From Microbacterium aurantiacum (GTDB taxonomy: Bacteria > Actinomycetota > Actinomycetes > Actinomycetales > Microbacteriaceae): a DNA stretch of 51,939 nt. The stretch spans positions 15,804 to 67,742 of the forward strand of contig NZ_PGGU01000022.1 in NCBI RefSeq assembly GCF_002872075.1, given 5' to 3'. The position numbers and the translations under genes are program-made. The notes beneath the pieces were generated by a model. It was not told the origin of the DNA, did not search any database, and worked only from the letters and a program-made list of their open reading frames with translations. The stretch's first letter is position 1; the number at the start of each line of letters is the position of its first letter. Shown in pieces: positions 27,168 to 35,729 of the stretch.

Positions 27168-28566
27168 CGATACTCCAATGTGTTCCGTCCGGGCCGTCTT
27201 CGAGCGTGATGCCCGCCGCCGCGATCGCGTCGCGGATGCGGTCAGCCGCGGCCCAGTCCTTGTCTGCGCGTGCCTGTGCACGCTGGGTGATCATCGTCTG
27301 CACGAGGGCGTCGAGAGCGGGCGCCTCGGCCGAGGCGCCGCCGTTCCTGGAGGAAGCCGGGGTCAGCCCGAGGATGGACGTCATCGCCATGACAGCGCGC
27401 GCGGCATCCAGGGCGGCATCCGTGTCTCCGGCGTCGAGCGCCGAGTTGCCGGCCCGCACCGTCTCGTGCAGAACAGCGAGCGCCTGCGGCACGCCGAGGT
27501 CATCGTCCATCGCCGCGGAGAACTCCCGCGGGAGGCTCTGCGAGGCGAACCCTCCCAGCCCTCCGCCGGCGGCACGCGCCGCGCGCTGCTGGAACGTGTC
27601 GATCCGTCCCAGCGCAGCCTCCGCCTCGGCCCACGACGAATCCGACAGGTCGATGCTCGACCGGTAGTGCGCGGCGGCGAGCGCGTAGCGCACGACCAGC
27701 GGGTCATGCGCGGCGAGTACATCGGCGGCGAAGGTGAAGTTGCCGAGCGACTTCGACATCTTCTGCCCGTCGACGTTCACGAGACCGTTGTGCACCCAGT
27801 ACCGGGCGAAGCCGTCGCCGGACGCCGTGGACTGCGCGAGCTCGTTCTCATGGTGCGGGAAGCGCAGATCGAGCCCGCCGCCGTGGATGTCGAACTCCGC
27901 GCCCAGGTAACGCTTCGCCATGGCGGAGCACTCGATGTGCCAGCCAGGGCGACCGCGGCCCCAGGGCGAGGCCCAGACCGCATCCGCCGGCTCTTCCGGC
28001 TTCGCGCCTTTCCAGAGTGCGAAGTCCTGAGGGTTGCGCTTGCCCCGCGGATCGGCATCCTCGGCGGCCTCCATCGCGTCGACCGACTGGTGGGTGAGCG
28101 AGCCGTAGTCCGCCCATGAGCGCACATCGAAGTACACATCGCCCGAGTCATCGATCGCCGGATAGGCGTGACCGCGCTCGATGAGCGTCGCGATGATCTC
28201 CTGCATCTGCGGCACCGATGCCGTCGCTCTCGGCTCATAGGTGGGCGGAAGGATGCCTGCGGCGGCATACGCCTCGGTGAACTCGCGCTCCATCCGGTAG
28301 GCCAGCGCCCACCAGGGCTCCGCCTCCGTCGCGTTCGCGAGCACCTTGTCGTCGATGTCTGTGACGTTGCGGACGAACGTGACCCGCCCGTACCGGTGCG
28401 TGAGCCATCGACGCAGAAGATCGAAGCTGAGCGCCGCCCGGACGTGACCGATGTGAGGCCCGGACTGCACCGTGGGTCCGCAGACGTACATCGTGATGTT
28501 CTCGGGATCGAGAGGCACGAAGTCGCGCAGCAGGGCAGCGCGGGTGTCGTAGAGGCGGAGAGTCAC
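27160..28566 (-). CDS. cysS: Cysteinyl-tRNA synthetase
   Basis: A 468-residue class I tRNA synthetase that charges tRNA-Cys. The zinc-site Cys ([15 protein letters not shown]) and the HIGH motif are near residue 28-40. WHIECSAM and FPHHENE carry the other zinc ligands, and KMSKSLGN is the KMSKS motif near 270. The C-terminal helical domain is complete. A TAGTCT -10 element lies 6 nt before the GTG start. It sits downstream of ispDF in the conserved carD-ispDF-cysS-rlmB order. Confidence 0.96.
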   Translation of the reverse strand: MTLRLYDTRAALLRDFVPLDPENITMYVCGPTVQSGPHIGHVRAALSFDLLRRWLTHRYGRVTFVRNVTDIDDKVLANATEAEPWWALAYRMEREFTEAYAAAGILPPTYEPRATASVPQMQEIIATLIERGHAYPAIDDSGDVYFDVRSWADYGSLTHQSVDAMEAAEDADPRGKRNPQDFALWKGAKPEEPADAVWASPWGRGRPGWHIECSAMAKRYLGAEFDIHGGGLDLRFPHHENELAQSTASGDGFARYWVHNGLVNVDGQKMSKSLGNFTFAADVLAAHDPLVVRYALAAAHYRSSIDLSDSSWAEAEAALGRIDTFQQRAARAAGGGLGGFASQSLPREFSAAMDDDLGVPQALAVLHETVRAGNSALDAGDTDAALDAARAVMAMTSILGLTPASSRNGGASAEAPALDALVQTMITQRAQARADKDWAAADRIRDAIAAAGITLEDGPDGTHWSIDG

Positions 28567-28572
28567 CGCTCA

Positions 28573-28578
28573 AGACTA
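28573..28578 (-). promoter_or_regulatory. -10 element of cysS
   Basis: TAGTCT on the minus strand lies 6 nt before the GTG at 28566. It indicates a leaderless cysS-rlmB transcript. Confidence 0.5.
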
Positions 28579-28648
28579 CTCGGCGACGGCTGAGCAGCAG
28601 CCGCCAGACGAGGGTTGTGACGATCCGCTGCCCGATCGGCCGGGATCG

Positions 28649-29857
28649 TCAGCCGATCGTCATGTTGCGGGAACCGTCGGGCACGACCATCGCGACGGCC
28701 GTGACGGAGATCCCCTCCCCGCGGCCGGCGAACCCGAGCCCGTCGGTCGTCGTGGCGGTGATCGAGACCGGCGCTCCACCGAGCGCGGCGGAGAGCACCT
28801 GCTCGGCCTCGGCCCGGCGAGCGCTGAACCGCGGGCGATTGCCCTGGAACTGTGCGGAGACGTTGCCGATGGCGAATCCCGCGTCCGTCAGCAGCTCACG
28901 GGTGCGGGCCAGGAACACCGCCGCATGCGCACCCGCGAACTCCGGATGCGCCGTTCCGAAGTGCTCGCCGATGTCGCCGAGTCCGGCGGCTCCCAGCAGT
29001 GCATCGACGATCGCGTGCGCGACCGCGTCGCCGTCCGAGTGCCCGGAGAGCGGCTCTTCGCCGGGCCATTCGAGACCGGCGAGCCAGAGGCTCCCCTCGC
29101 CGCCGAAGGCGTGCACGTCGGTTCCGATCCCGACCCGCGGGCCCTGGAAGCCGCTCGTCGGGGACGCCAGCAGGTGCCGCGCGCGCGCGAGATCAGCCGG
29201 TGTGGTGATCTTGAAGGCGCGAGCGGCTCCGTCGATGCGACGGACCGCGTGCCCCGCTGCGGCGAACAGCGCCGCGTCGTCGGTGTACTCGACATTGGAG
29301 GCCAGTGCCGCGGCGTACGCGGGCTCGAGGTACCTCCTCGGAAAGCCCTGTGGTGTCTGCGCCGCGGCGAGTTCCGATCTGTCGACCGCGGCGATGACCG
29401 AGCCGCCATCGACCTTCTTGAGCGTGTCGACCACCGGAAGCGTCGGGATGATCCCGGTGTCGTCCGTCACAGCAGCGGCGACCGCATCGATCAGCGCCGG
29501 CGGGGTCAGCGCACGCGCCGCATCGTGCACGAGCACGGTCGTGATGTCGCCCCAGAGCGCAGCGAGTCCCGCCGCCACCGACTGCTGACGCGTGCCACCA
29601 CCGGTGACGACGCGGCCGAGGTCGCTCCTCGAGCCCGCAGCGGCACGCAGCTCGGTCTCGGCGTCCCCCTCGAAACCGGCGGGGGCGACGACGATGACCT
29701 GCGCAGGCGCTGCCGCGAAGACGCCGTCGAGCGCATGCCGCAGGATCGGCCGGGCGTCGATGCCGACGAAGGCCTTGGGCGCACCCGCGTCGAGGCGAGT
29801 GCCGGAGCCGGCTGCGACGACGATGATCGCGACGTGAGGGACGGGAAGCAGAGTCAC
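28649..29857 (-). CDS. ispDF: Bifunctional IspD/IspF, isoprenoid synthesis
   Basis: A 402-residue fusion for two steps of the MEP pathway to isoprenoids. IspD (about residues 1-235) is the 2-C-methylerythritol 4-phosphate cytidylyltransferase, with GSGTRLDAGAPKAF. IspF (about 240-402) is the MECDP synthase, with GIGTDVHAFG, the HSDGD metal site and TTTDGLGFAGRGEGI. In Mycobacterium the two are separate adjacent genes; the fusion is common in other bacteria. A TAACGT -10 element lies 6 nt before the GTG start. A hairpin separates it from carD upstream. Confidence 0.95.
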   Translation of the reverse strand: MTLLPVPHVAIIVVAAGSGTRLDAGAPKAFVGIDARPILRHALDGVFAAAPAQVIVVAPAGFEGDAETELRAAAGSRSDLGRVVTGGGTRQQSVAAGLAALWGDITTVLVHDAARALTPPALIDAVAAAVTDDTGIIPTLPVVDTLKKVDGGSVIAAVDRSELAAAQTPQGFPRRYLEPAYAAALASNVEYTDDAALFAAAGHAVRRIDGAARAFKITTPADLARARHLLASPTSGFQGPRVGIGTDVHAFGGEGSLWLAGLEWPGEEPLSGHSDGDAVAHAIVDALLGAAGLGDIGEHFGTAHPEFAGAHAAVFLARTRELLTDAGFAIGNVSAQFQGNRPRFSARRAEAEQVLSAALGGAPVSITATTTDGLGFAGRGEGISVTAVAMVVPDGSRNMTIG

Positions 29858-29863
29858 ACGCTC

Positions 29864-29869
29864 ACGTTA
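29864..29869 (-). promoter_or_regulatory. -10 element of ispDF
   Basis: TAACGT on the minus strand lies 6 nt before the GTG at 29857. Confidence 0.5.
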
Positions 29870-29890
29870 CCGGCGGCCACCGGAAACGAC

Positions 29891-29924
29891 GAAGAGGACG
29901 GATGCCGAAGCATCCGTCCTCTTC
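29891..29924 (-). terminator. Terminator after carD
   Basis: Perfect 15-bp arms (29891-29905 and 29910-29924) with loop CGAA. On the minus strand the stem is followed by GTCGTTTCC. It separates carD from ispDF. Confidence 0.8.
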
Positions 29925-29941
29925 GAGAAGAGTCCCGACCG

Positions 29942-30424
29942 TTACGAGGCGAGAACCTCGTCGAGCACGGCACCGGCCTTGTCCTCGTCGACCTTCTCGG
30001 CGAGAGCGAGCTCGGAGATGAGGATCTGGCGAGCCTTCGCCAGCATCCGCTTCTCACCCGCGGACAGGCCGCGGTCCTGGTCACGACGCCAGAGGTCGCG
30101 CACGACCTCGCTGACCTTGATCACATCGCCGGAGGCGAGCTTCTCAAGATTCGCCTTGTACCGGCGCGACCAGTTCGTCGGCTCCTCGGTGAACGGAGCA
30201 CGCAGCACCTCGAACACGTGGTCGAGGCCCTCCTTGCCGATCACGTCGCGGACGCCGACGAGGTCGACGTTCTCCGCAGGAACTTCGATGATCAGGTCGC
30301 CCTGCGTGACGTTGAGCTTCAGATACTTCTTCGTCTCGCCCTTGATGATGCGATCCTTGACCTCGATGATGGTCGCGGCCCCATGGTGCGGATAGACGAC
30401 TGTTTCGCCAACCTCAAAAAGCAT
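29942..30424 (-). CDS. carD: CarD-family RNA polymerase-binding regulator
   Basis: A 160-residue CarD homologue. The N-terminal RNA polymerase-interaction domain ([13 protein letters not shown], residues 3-15) binds the beta subunit. The C-terminal helical domain (about 60-160) contacts promoter DNA upstream of the -10 and stabilises open complexes. CarD is a broad regulator of ribosomal RNA and growth genes in actinobacteria. The ATG at 30424 gives the conserved [11 protein letters not shown] start; an upstream start would add 12 unrelated residues. An AAAGGAC site lies upstream. Confidence 0.96.
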   Translation of the reverse strand: MLFEVGETVVYPHHGAATIIEVKDRIIKGETKKYLKLNVTQGDLIIEVPAENVDLVGVRDVIGKEGLDHVFEVLRAPFTEEPTNWSRRYKANLEKLASGDVIKVSEVVRDLWRRDQDRGLSAGEKRMLAKARQILISELALAEKVDEDKAGAVLDEVLAS

Positions 30425-30560
30425 AAAAAAGTGTCCTTTCGGCAACCTCAAGGATACCACAGGGGATATGCGCTAAGGTTCGCGCCTCATCGTCCCCGAC
30501 CGCCCGCGCGCATACCCGTAGAATGGATCGCGGATACCCCGCCGGACCTCAGGAGGACCT

Positions 30561-31106
30561 GTGAAATCGCGCCTTGTCGCCTCTGCCGCCATCAGCGCCC
30601 TCGTTCTTCTCGGCGCAACGGGGTGCACCTTCATCACGCCGCAGGCGACGACGATCGAATACCCCTCGTCCGACGGCGTGAACGTCTCCGACGCCGATGG
30701 CCCCCTGGACGTCCGCAATGCCTTCATCGTCGCCACCGAGGACGGATCGGTCGGCAACTTCGTCGGCGCGGTCGTGAACCCCACCGAGGAACGCGCCACC
30801 CTGACGATCACGATCGCCGGTATCGCCCCGTTCGTGGTCACCGTATCGCCCGGCGAGACGGTGAGCTTCGGCGCGGATGAGGAGCCGCTGCGCATCGTCG
30901 ACCTCGACAGCCTGCCGGGTTCCACCATCGAGATCCACTTCCAGTCCGGTGACTCCACCGGCACGAAGGCCGAGATCCCGGTCCTCGACGGATCCCTCCC
31001 CTACTACGCCGACCTGGTGCCGACCGAGCCCAAGCCGGTCATGGTGCCGGAGAGCACCCCGATGCCGGTGCCGACCGACACGGCGACTTCCGCACCCTCG
31101 AGCTGA
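30561..31106 (+). CDS. Predicted lipoprotein
   Basis: A 181-residue exported lipoprotein. A short basic N-terminus and hydrophobic stretch lead to ATGC, with the lipidated Cys at residue 22. The body is a beta-rich domain of about 125 residues (GNFVGAVVNPTEERATLTI), and the C-terminus is Pro/Thr-rich, likely a wall linker. I recognise no catalytic motif. GTG start with an AGGAGG ribosome site; TAGAAT further upstream (about 30520-30525) may be the -10. It is divergent from carD. Confidence 0.82.
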   Translation: MKSRLVASAAISALVLLGATGCTFITPQATTIEYPSSDGVNVSDADGPLDVRNAFIVATEDGSVGNFVGAVVNPTEERATLTITIAGIAPFVVTVSPGETVSFGADEEPLRIVDLDSLPGSTIEIHFQSGDSTGTKAEIPVLDGSLPYYADLVPTEPKPVMVPESTPMPVPTDTATSAPSS

Positions 31107-31115
31107 TCTCGACGA

Positions 31116-31154
31116 GAGAAGAGGCCGGCACCCATGGGGTGCCGGCCTCTTCTC
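31116..31154. terminator. Bidirectional terminator between lipoprotein and regX3
   Basis: Perfect 18-bp arms (31116-31133, 31137-31154) with a 3-nt loop. It serves both convergent genes. Confidence 0.88.
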
Positions 31155-31187
31155 GTCGAACCGGGCATCCGCCGCGGTCGAGCGATC

Positions 31188-31871
31188 TCAGCCCTCGAAG
31201 CGGTACCCGAGCCCGCGCACGGTGACGAGCATCACCGGCTCGCCGGGGTTGACCTCGATGCGCGAGCGGATGCGCTTGATGTGGACGTCGAGCGTCTTCG
31301 TATCGCCGAAGTAGTCGCTCCCCCATACCCGGTCGATCAGCTGTCCGCGGGTGAGCACGCGTCCGGAGTTGCGCATCAGCACCTCGAGCAGCTCGAACTC
31401 CTTGAGCGGCATGTTGATCAGGTCGCCGGCGACGGTGACGGTGTGGCGGTCGATGTCCAGAGACACGCGCCCTCCGTCGAGCACGCGTTCGTCGAGCTCG
31501 CTCTCTGCCTGCACCACGCGGCGGAGCACCGCCCGCATCCGTGCGAGCAGCTCGCGCGAGGAGTACGGCTTGGTGATGTAGTCGTCAGCGCCGAGCTCGA
31601 GCCCGACGACGATGTCCACCTCCGAGTCCTTGGCCGTGAGCATGATGATCGGCACGGCCGACGTCGAGCGGATCTGCCGGCACACCTCGGTGCCGGGCAT
31701 CCCGGGGAGCATCAGGTCGAGCAGGATGATGTCGGCGCCGCGCTCGCGGAAGGCGGTGAGCGCCCCGGGGCCGTCCTCCGCGATCTCCACCTCGTACCCC
31801 TCGCGGCGCAGCAGATATGCGAGCGGGTCGGCGAGGTCGGGCTCGTCCTCGACGAGAAGGATGCGGGTCAT
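31188..31871 (-). CDS. regX3: Response regulator RegX3 (PhoP-type)
   Basis: A 227-residue OmpR-family response regulator for phosphate starvation. The receiver has LLVEDEPDLADPL and the phospho-acceptor in LLDLMLPGMPG. The winged-helix domain includes LKEFELLEVLMRN and a typical KTLDVHIKRIRSRIE. The ATG at 31871 overlaps the senX3 stop by 4 nt. Phosphorylated RegX3/PhoP proteins bind GTTCACC-type direct repeats, and such repeats precede pstS and phoU here. Gene order with senX3, phoU and gpmA matches Mycobacterium. Confidence 0.95.
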   Translation of the reverse strand: MTRILLVEDEPDLADPLAYLLRREGYEVEIAEDGPGALTAFRERGADIILLDLMLPGMPGTEVCRQIRSTSAVPIIMLTAKDSEVDIVVGLELGADDYITKPYSSRELLARMRAVLRRVVQAESELDERVLDGGRVSLDIDRHTVTVAGDLINMPLKEFELLEVLMRNSGRVLTRGQLIDRVWGSDYFGDTKTLDVHIKRIRSRIEVNPGEPVMLVTVRGLGYRFEG

Positions 31872-33109
31872 GTGAGTTCTCCGTTTCGGGTGCGCGCGGA
31901 TGCCGCCGCTTTGGCGACCTTGACCGCCTTGCGAGCCTGCTTCTTCTCGCGCTTCTTGCGCTTCAGGTCCTGGTCGACGAACTCCGGCGCGTCGATGCGC
32001 GGCAGCCGGATGGTGAAGGTGGAGCCGCGCCCCGGTCGCGACCAGAGGAGAACCTCGCCGCCATGGCGCTGCGTCGCGTGCTTGACGATCGACAGGCCGA
32101 GGCCGGTGCCGCCGGTGCGACGGGACCGAGCCTCGTCCGCACGATAGAAGCGCTCGAAGATGCGTTCGCGATCGGTCTCCGAGATGCCGATGCCCTGATC
32201 GGCGACGGCGATCTCGACGATGTCGCCGTCGGCCTTCACGCCGACCCCGACGCGCGAACCGCGAGGCGAGTAGACGATCGCGTTCGCGATGAGGTTGCCG
32301 ATCGCCTCGATGAGGATCTGCGCATCGCCGCGCACCCACACGCCGCGGTCGCCGCCGCGCGCCAGCTCCACCCCGGCGGAATCGGCCTGCACGCCGTGCG
32401 CCTCGATCGACGCCGTGATCACCTCGTCGATCGCGACCGGATTCACCTCGGCGAGACCGTCCGCCGCCTGTAGCCGGGACAGGCTCATGATGCGGCCGGT
32501 GAGCTGGCCGAGCCTGGTCGCCTCCGCGAGGATCCGAGCGGCGAAGATCCGCACCTGGGCGGGGTCGTCCGCGGCGGATTCGATGGCTTCGGCGAGGAGG
32601 CTGACGGCGCCGACCGGAGTCTTCAGCTCGTGGCTCGTGTTCGCGACGAAGTCGGTGCGCATCTGATCGAGGCGCTCCTGCTCGGTGACGTCTCGGATGA
32701 TCAGCAGCATCAATCGCGAGCCGAGCACACTCGCCCTGGCCGAGACGAGGCGCGGATCGAGACTGAGACCTCCACGGGTGATCCGCATCGTCTCGGTATC
32801 GGTTCCGCCCGTCGAACGGACGCTGCGGACCAGCTGGCGCAGCTCCTGATTCTCCAGGTTCGAGCCGACGTCGATCCCGAAACGCGTCGCTGCATGCGAC
32901 CTCGCCAGCACGAGCCCGGACGTGTCGACGACGCAGGCCGCGTCATCCATGCTGTTCAGCACGTCGGCGACGCCGTCGGGGATGGCGGCCGACGTCTCAT
33001 CCTCCGCGCGGGCCCTGGCGCGGTACGCCCACACCACGATCATCGACAGGCCGACGCCGATGACCAGGCCGATGGCCAGTGCGATCAAGGCGATCTGCGG
33101 CGTGCTCAT
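31868..33109 (-). CDS. senX3: Sensor kinase SenX3 (PhoR-type)
   Basis: A 413-residue histidine kinase that responds to phosphate limitation. One N-terminal membrane helix (about residues 5-28), a PAS-like region, a HisKA domain with SHELKTPVGAVSLL and HATPase_c motifs (NLIANAIVYSP, DQGIGI, GGTGLGLSIV). The C-terminus is unusually Lys/Arg-rich (RKKREKKQARKAVKVAKA). It is divergent from phoU over about 200 bp that hold a PHO-box-like repeat. SenX3 is normally kept inactive through PstB and PhoU when phosphate is plentiful. Confidence 0.94.
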   Translation of the reverse strand: MSTPQIALIALAIGLVIGVGLSMIVVWAYRARARAEDETSAAIPDGVADVLNSMDDAACVVDTSGLVLARSHAATRFGIDVGSNLENQELRQLVRSVRSTGGTDTETMRITRGGLSLDPRLVSARASVLGSRLMLLIIRDVTEQERLDQMRTDFVANTSHELKTPVGAVSLLAEAIESAADDPAQVRIFAARILAEATRLGQLTGRIMSLSRLQAADGLAEVNPVAIDEVITASIEAHGVQADSAGVELARGGDRGVWVRGDAQILIEAIGNLIANAIVYSPRGSRVGVGVKADGDIVEIAVADQGIGISETDRERIFERFYRADEARSRRTGGTGLGLSIVKHATQRHGGEVLLWSRPGRGSTFTIRLPRIDAPEFVDQDLKRKKREKKQARKAVKVAKAAASARTRNGELT

Positions 33110-33127
33110 GGCTCAAGCGTAGAGTGT

Positions 33128-33134
33128 GTTCACC
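33128..33134 (+). promoter_or_regulatory. Single GTTCACC half site near senX3
   Basis: An exact GTTCACC lies 19 nt upstream of the senX3 start, on the opposite strand. It may be an isolated PhoP/RegX3 half site; one 7-mer alone is weak evidence. Confidence 0.3.
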
Positions 33135-33181
33135 GGGCCGCCGACGGGTTCCGGGGCCATGAACGCACACGGAGAAGTACT

Positions 33182-33214
33182 GTTCATATTCTGGGCACCG
33201 TTCGTTAACCTTCG
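33182..33214 (+). promoter_or_regulatory. PHO-box-like triple repeat before phoU
   Basis: Three contiguous 11-nt units begin with GTTCATA, GGGCACC and GTTAACC. The 11-nt period and GTTnACC core match PhoP/RegX3 boxes. CAGAAT at 33220-33225 may be the -10 for phoU. Confidence 0.6.
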
Positions 33215-33307
33215 AGGCCCAGAATCGCCTCGGGCCTGTGCGGCAGCTCAGCCCGTCCTCTCGACCGGATGACCCCCGTCGAGACAAGAACGAAAGGTTG
33301 CGCCGCC

Positions 33308-34006
33308 ATGCGCGAAGTCTTCCACCAGTCCCTCGAAGATCTGCAGTCCAAGCTCGTGGAGATCGCGGACCTCGTCACGATCTCGATCGACAAGGCGACC
33401 CGCGCGTTCGCGACGAGCGATGTCGGGCTGGCCGAAGAGGTCATCGCCGACGACGCCGACATCGACGCCCTCGCCATCACGCTCGACGAGCAGGCCATCG
33501 AGATCCTCGCCCGTCAGCAGCCGGTCGCGCGCGACCTGCGCATCGTGGTGACCGCGCTCCGGGTGAGCGCCTCGCTGGAGCGCATGGGCGACATGTCCGA
33601 GCACATCGCACAGCTGGCCCGTCTGCGCTTCCCCGAGCGGGCCATCCCGAAGGGCCTCAAGGGCACCTTCACCAAGATGGGCGAACTGGACGTCGAGATC
33701 TCCCGGACTCTGTCGCAGCTGTTGCGCACCCAGGACCTCCGCTACGCCGACATCATCCGCAATGCGGACGACGACGTCGACGAGCTGCACGCCACCGTCT
33801 TCGAGAAGGTCCTCAGCGACAACTGGAAGGGTGAAGCGACGGCGACCGTCGATGCGACGCTCGCCAGCCGCTATCACGAGCGCTTCGCCGACCACGCAGT
33901 CGCCGTCGCCAAGAAGGTCGTGTACCTCGCCACCGGCGATTGGCAGGTCGACGAGCACGACATCCCGCTGGCCGTCGAGCACCAGCAGGAACTCGGACAC
34001 GCGTAG
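33308..34006 (+). CDS. phoU: Phosphate signalling protein PhoU
   Basis: A 232-residue PhoU with two three-helix-bundle repeats, each with the metal-binding E/D motif (for example DDADIDALA and NADDDVDELHATV). PhoU links the PstSCAB importer to the SenX3 kinase and damps the Pho response when phosphate is sufficient. The ATG (MREVFHQSLEDL) gives the standard PhoU start; GAAAGG lies about 12 nt upstream. It is preceded by a PHO-box-like repeat and followed by a strong terminator. It is separate from the pst operon, as in Mycobacterium. Confidence 0.95.
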   Translation: MREVFHQSLEDLQSKLVEIADLVTISIDKATRAFATSDVGLAEEVIADDADIDALAITLDEQAIEILARQQPVARDLRIVVTALRVSASLERMGDMSEHIAQLARLRFPERAIPKGLKGTFTKMGELDVEISRTLSQLLRTQDLRYADIIRNADDDVDELHATVFEKVLSDNWKGEATATVDATLASRYHERFADHAVAVAKKVVYLATGDWQVDEHDIPLAVEHQQELGHA

Positions 34007-34021
34007 TCACGCAGGTACGAA

Positions 34022-34054
34022 GGAGGGGGCGGATGCACAGCATCCGCCCCCTCC
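34022..34054. terminator. Bidirectional terminator between phoU and gpmA
   Basis: Perfect 15-bp arms (34022-34036, 34040-34054) with loop ACA. It serves both convergent genes. Confidence 0.85.
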
Positions 34055-34064
34055 GTCGTAGAGG

Positions 34065-34814
34065 CTACTTCTTGCCCTGCGAGGCGACCGCAGCGGCGCC
34101 GGCAGCGGCGGCCTCGGGGTCGAGGTAGCGGCCGGGGCCGGTGGGGACGTTGTTCTCGTCGAGTTCGTACACGAGCGGGATGCCGGTGGGGATGTTGAGC
34201 TCGGCGATGTCTTCATCGCTGATGCCCTCGAGGTGCTTGACGAGGCCGCGCAGCGAGTTGCCGTGCGCGGTGACGAGAACCGTCTTGCCCGCTTCGAGGT
34301 CGGGGACGATCGCGCTCTCCCAGTAGGGCAGCATGCGGTCGATGACCAGCTTGAGCGACTCGGTGCGCGGCACCTCTCCGTCGATCCCGACGTAGCGGGG
34401 GTCGTTCACCTGGCTGAACTCGCTGTCGTCGTCGAGAACGGGCGGCGGCACGTCGAAGGAACGACGCCAGAGCTGGAACTGCTCCGGACCGAACTCCTCG
34501 AGGGTCTGCGCCTTGTCCTTGCCCTGCAGCGCACCGTAGTGGCGCTCGTTGAGACGCCACGATCGCGTCACCGGGATCCACAGGCGGTCGGCGGCGTCGA
34601 GCGCGATGTTCGCGGTCTGGATGGCGCGGCTGAGCAGCGAGGTGTGCAGGACATCGGGCAGGATGCCGGATTCGACGAGCAGCTCGCCTCCGCGGCGGGC
34701 CTCGGCCTCGCCCTGCGCGTTCAGACGGACGTCCACCCAGCCGGTGAAGAGGTTCAGTTCGTTCCACTCGCTTCGGCCGTGGCGGAGCAGGATCAGGGTA
34801 CGCGTCGCAGTCAT
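34065..34814 (-). CDS. gpmA: 2,3-bisphosphoglycerate-dependent phosphoglycerate mutase
   Basis: A 249-residue phosphoglycerate mutase that interconverts 3- and 2-phosphoglycerate in glycolysis. The phospho-His motif is [10 protein letters not shown] at residues 9-18. The second His is in TAHGNSLRG near 185. A TAAACT -10 element lies 6 nt before the ATG, so the mRNA should be leaderless. It neighbours the senX3-regX3 and phoU genes, as gpm1 does in Mycobacterium. Confidence 0.96.
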   Translation of the reverse strand: MTATRTLILLRHGRSEWNELNLFTGWVDVRLNAQGEAEARRGGELLVESGILPDVLHTSLLSRAIQTANIALDAADRLWIPVTRSWRLNERHYGALQGKDKAQTLEEFGPEQFQLWRRSFDVPPPVLDDDSEFSQVNDPRYVGIDGEVPRTESLKLVIDRMLPYWESAIVPDLEAGKTVLVTAHGNSLRGLVKHLEGISDEDIAELNIPTGIPLVYELDENNVPTGPGRYLDPEAAAAGAAAVASQGKK

Positions 34815-34820
34815 GCGGTC

Positions 34821-34826
34821 AGTTTA
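34821..34826 (-). promoter_or_regulatory. -10 element of gpmA
   Basis: TAAACT on the minus strand lies 6 nt before the ATG at 34814. Confidence 0.55.
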
Positions 34827-34897
34827 TCGACGCTTCGATGAGCTCAGCGACCCCGAATCGGACGGCATCAGTGCTCACGGGCTGAAAGGATCGACTC

Positions 34898-35719
34898 ATG
34901 GCGTCATCTCCGCTCGGCCGCGCGACACGAGGCACCACCGGCACCAACCGCCTGCGCAGGAGCGATCGCTGGATCGCGGCCAGCGACGCGTTCCTCGGCG
35001 CGTCCGATCCCCTCATCGTCGACCTCGGCTACGGAGCGAGCGGGGTGACGGCATTCGAGCTCGCCGCGCGATTGCAGCGCGTGCGCCCGGATGTCGAGGT
35101 GATCGGCCTGGAGATCGATCCGGTGCGCGTCGCCACGGCTCGCGAACAGCTCGCCGATGTGCGCGCCGGCCGTACGCCCTTCCCGTCCGGCATCCCGGTC
35201 TCCTTCGCCCGAGGGGGCTTCGAGACGCCACTGCCCGACGGACGACGTGCCGCGGTCATCCGCGCGATGAACGTGCTGCGCCAGTACGACGAAGAGCACG
35301 TGCCCAGCGCCTGGCGCACGATGGCGGCGCGGCTGGCGCCGGGCGGCCTGCTCGTGGAGGGGACCTGCGACGAGATCGGCCGGGTGGCCAGCTGGGTCGA
35401 CGTCGGGCCGGACGGACTGGCGGCGCGATTCACGATCTCACTGCGCCTGGCCGAGCTCGAGCGTCCGAGCATCGTCGCCGAGCGCCTGCCGAAAGCCCTG
35501 ATCCACCGCAACGTCCCCGGTGAGCGCATCCATACGCTGCTCGCCGACCTCGACCGAGAGTGGATCCGAGCCGCTTCGCTGTCGACGTTCGGCGCGACTC
35601 AGCGCTTCCTTGCCACCGTGACGGCGCTTCGCGATCAGGGCTGGCCGGTGCGCGGCGGCCGCGCACGCTGGCGCCTCGGGGAGCTCACACTGCCCTGGGA
35701 CGCGGTGGCACCGCTCTGA
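34898..35719 (+). CDS. Class I SAM-dependent methyltransferase-like protein
   Basis: A 273-residue protein with the SAM-binding motif VDLGYGASGVTAFELA (about residues 44-59), then GLEIDPVRVATA and a later PGGLLVEGTCDE. The substrate is unknown. An AAAGGA site precedes the ATG. It converges on ygfZ with only 6 nt between the stops. Equivalent genes in related genomes sit next to gpmA and phoU genes, but the role has not been established. Confidence 0.85.
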   Translation: MASSPLGRATRGTTGTNRLRRSDRWIAASDAFLGASDPLIVDLGYGASGVTAFELAARLQRVRPDVEVIGLEIDPVRVATAREQLADVRAGRTPFPSGIPVSFARGGFETPLPDGRRAAVIRAMNVLRQYDEEHVPSAWRTMAARLAPGGLLVEGTCDEIGRVASWVDVGPDGLAARFTISLRLAELERPSIVAERLPKALIHRNVPGERIHTLLADLDREWIRAASLSTFGATQRFLATVTALRDQGWPVRGGRARWRLGELTLPWDAVAPL

Positions 35720-35729
35720 GACGGCTCAG
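35716..35729. terminator. Hairpin over convergent stop codons
   Basis: CTGAG/CTCAG with loop ACGG holds the stop codons of both genes. The stem is only 5 bp, so function as a terminator is uncertain. Confidence 0.3.
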
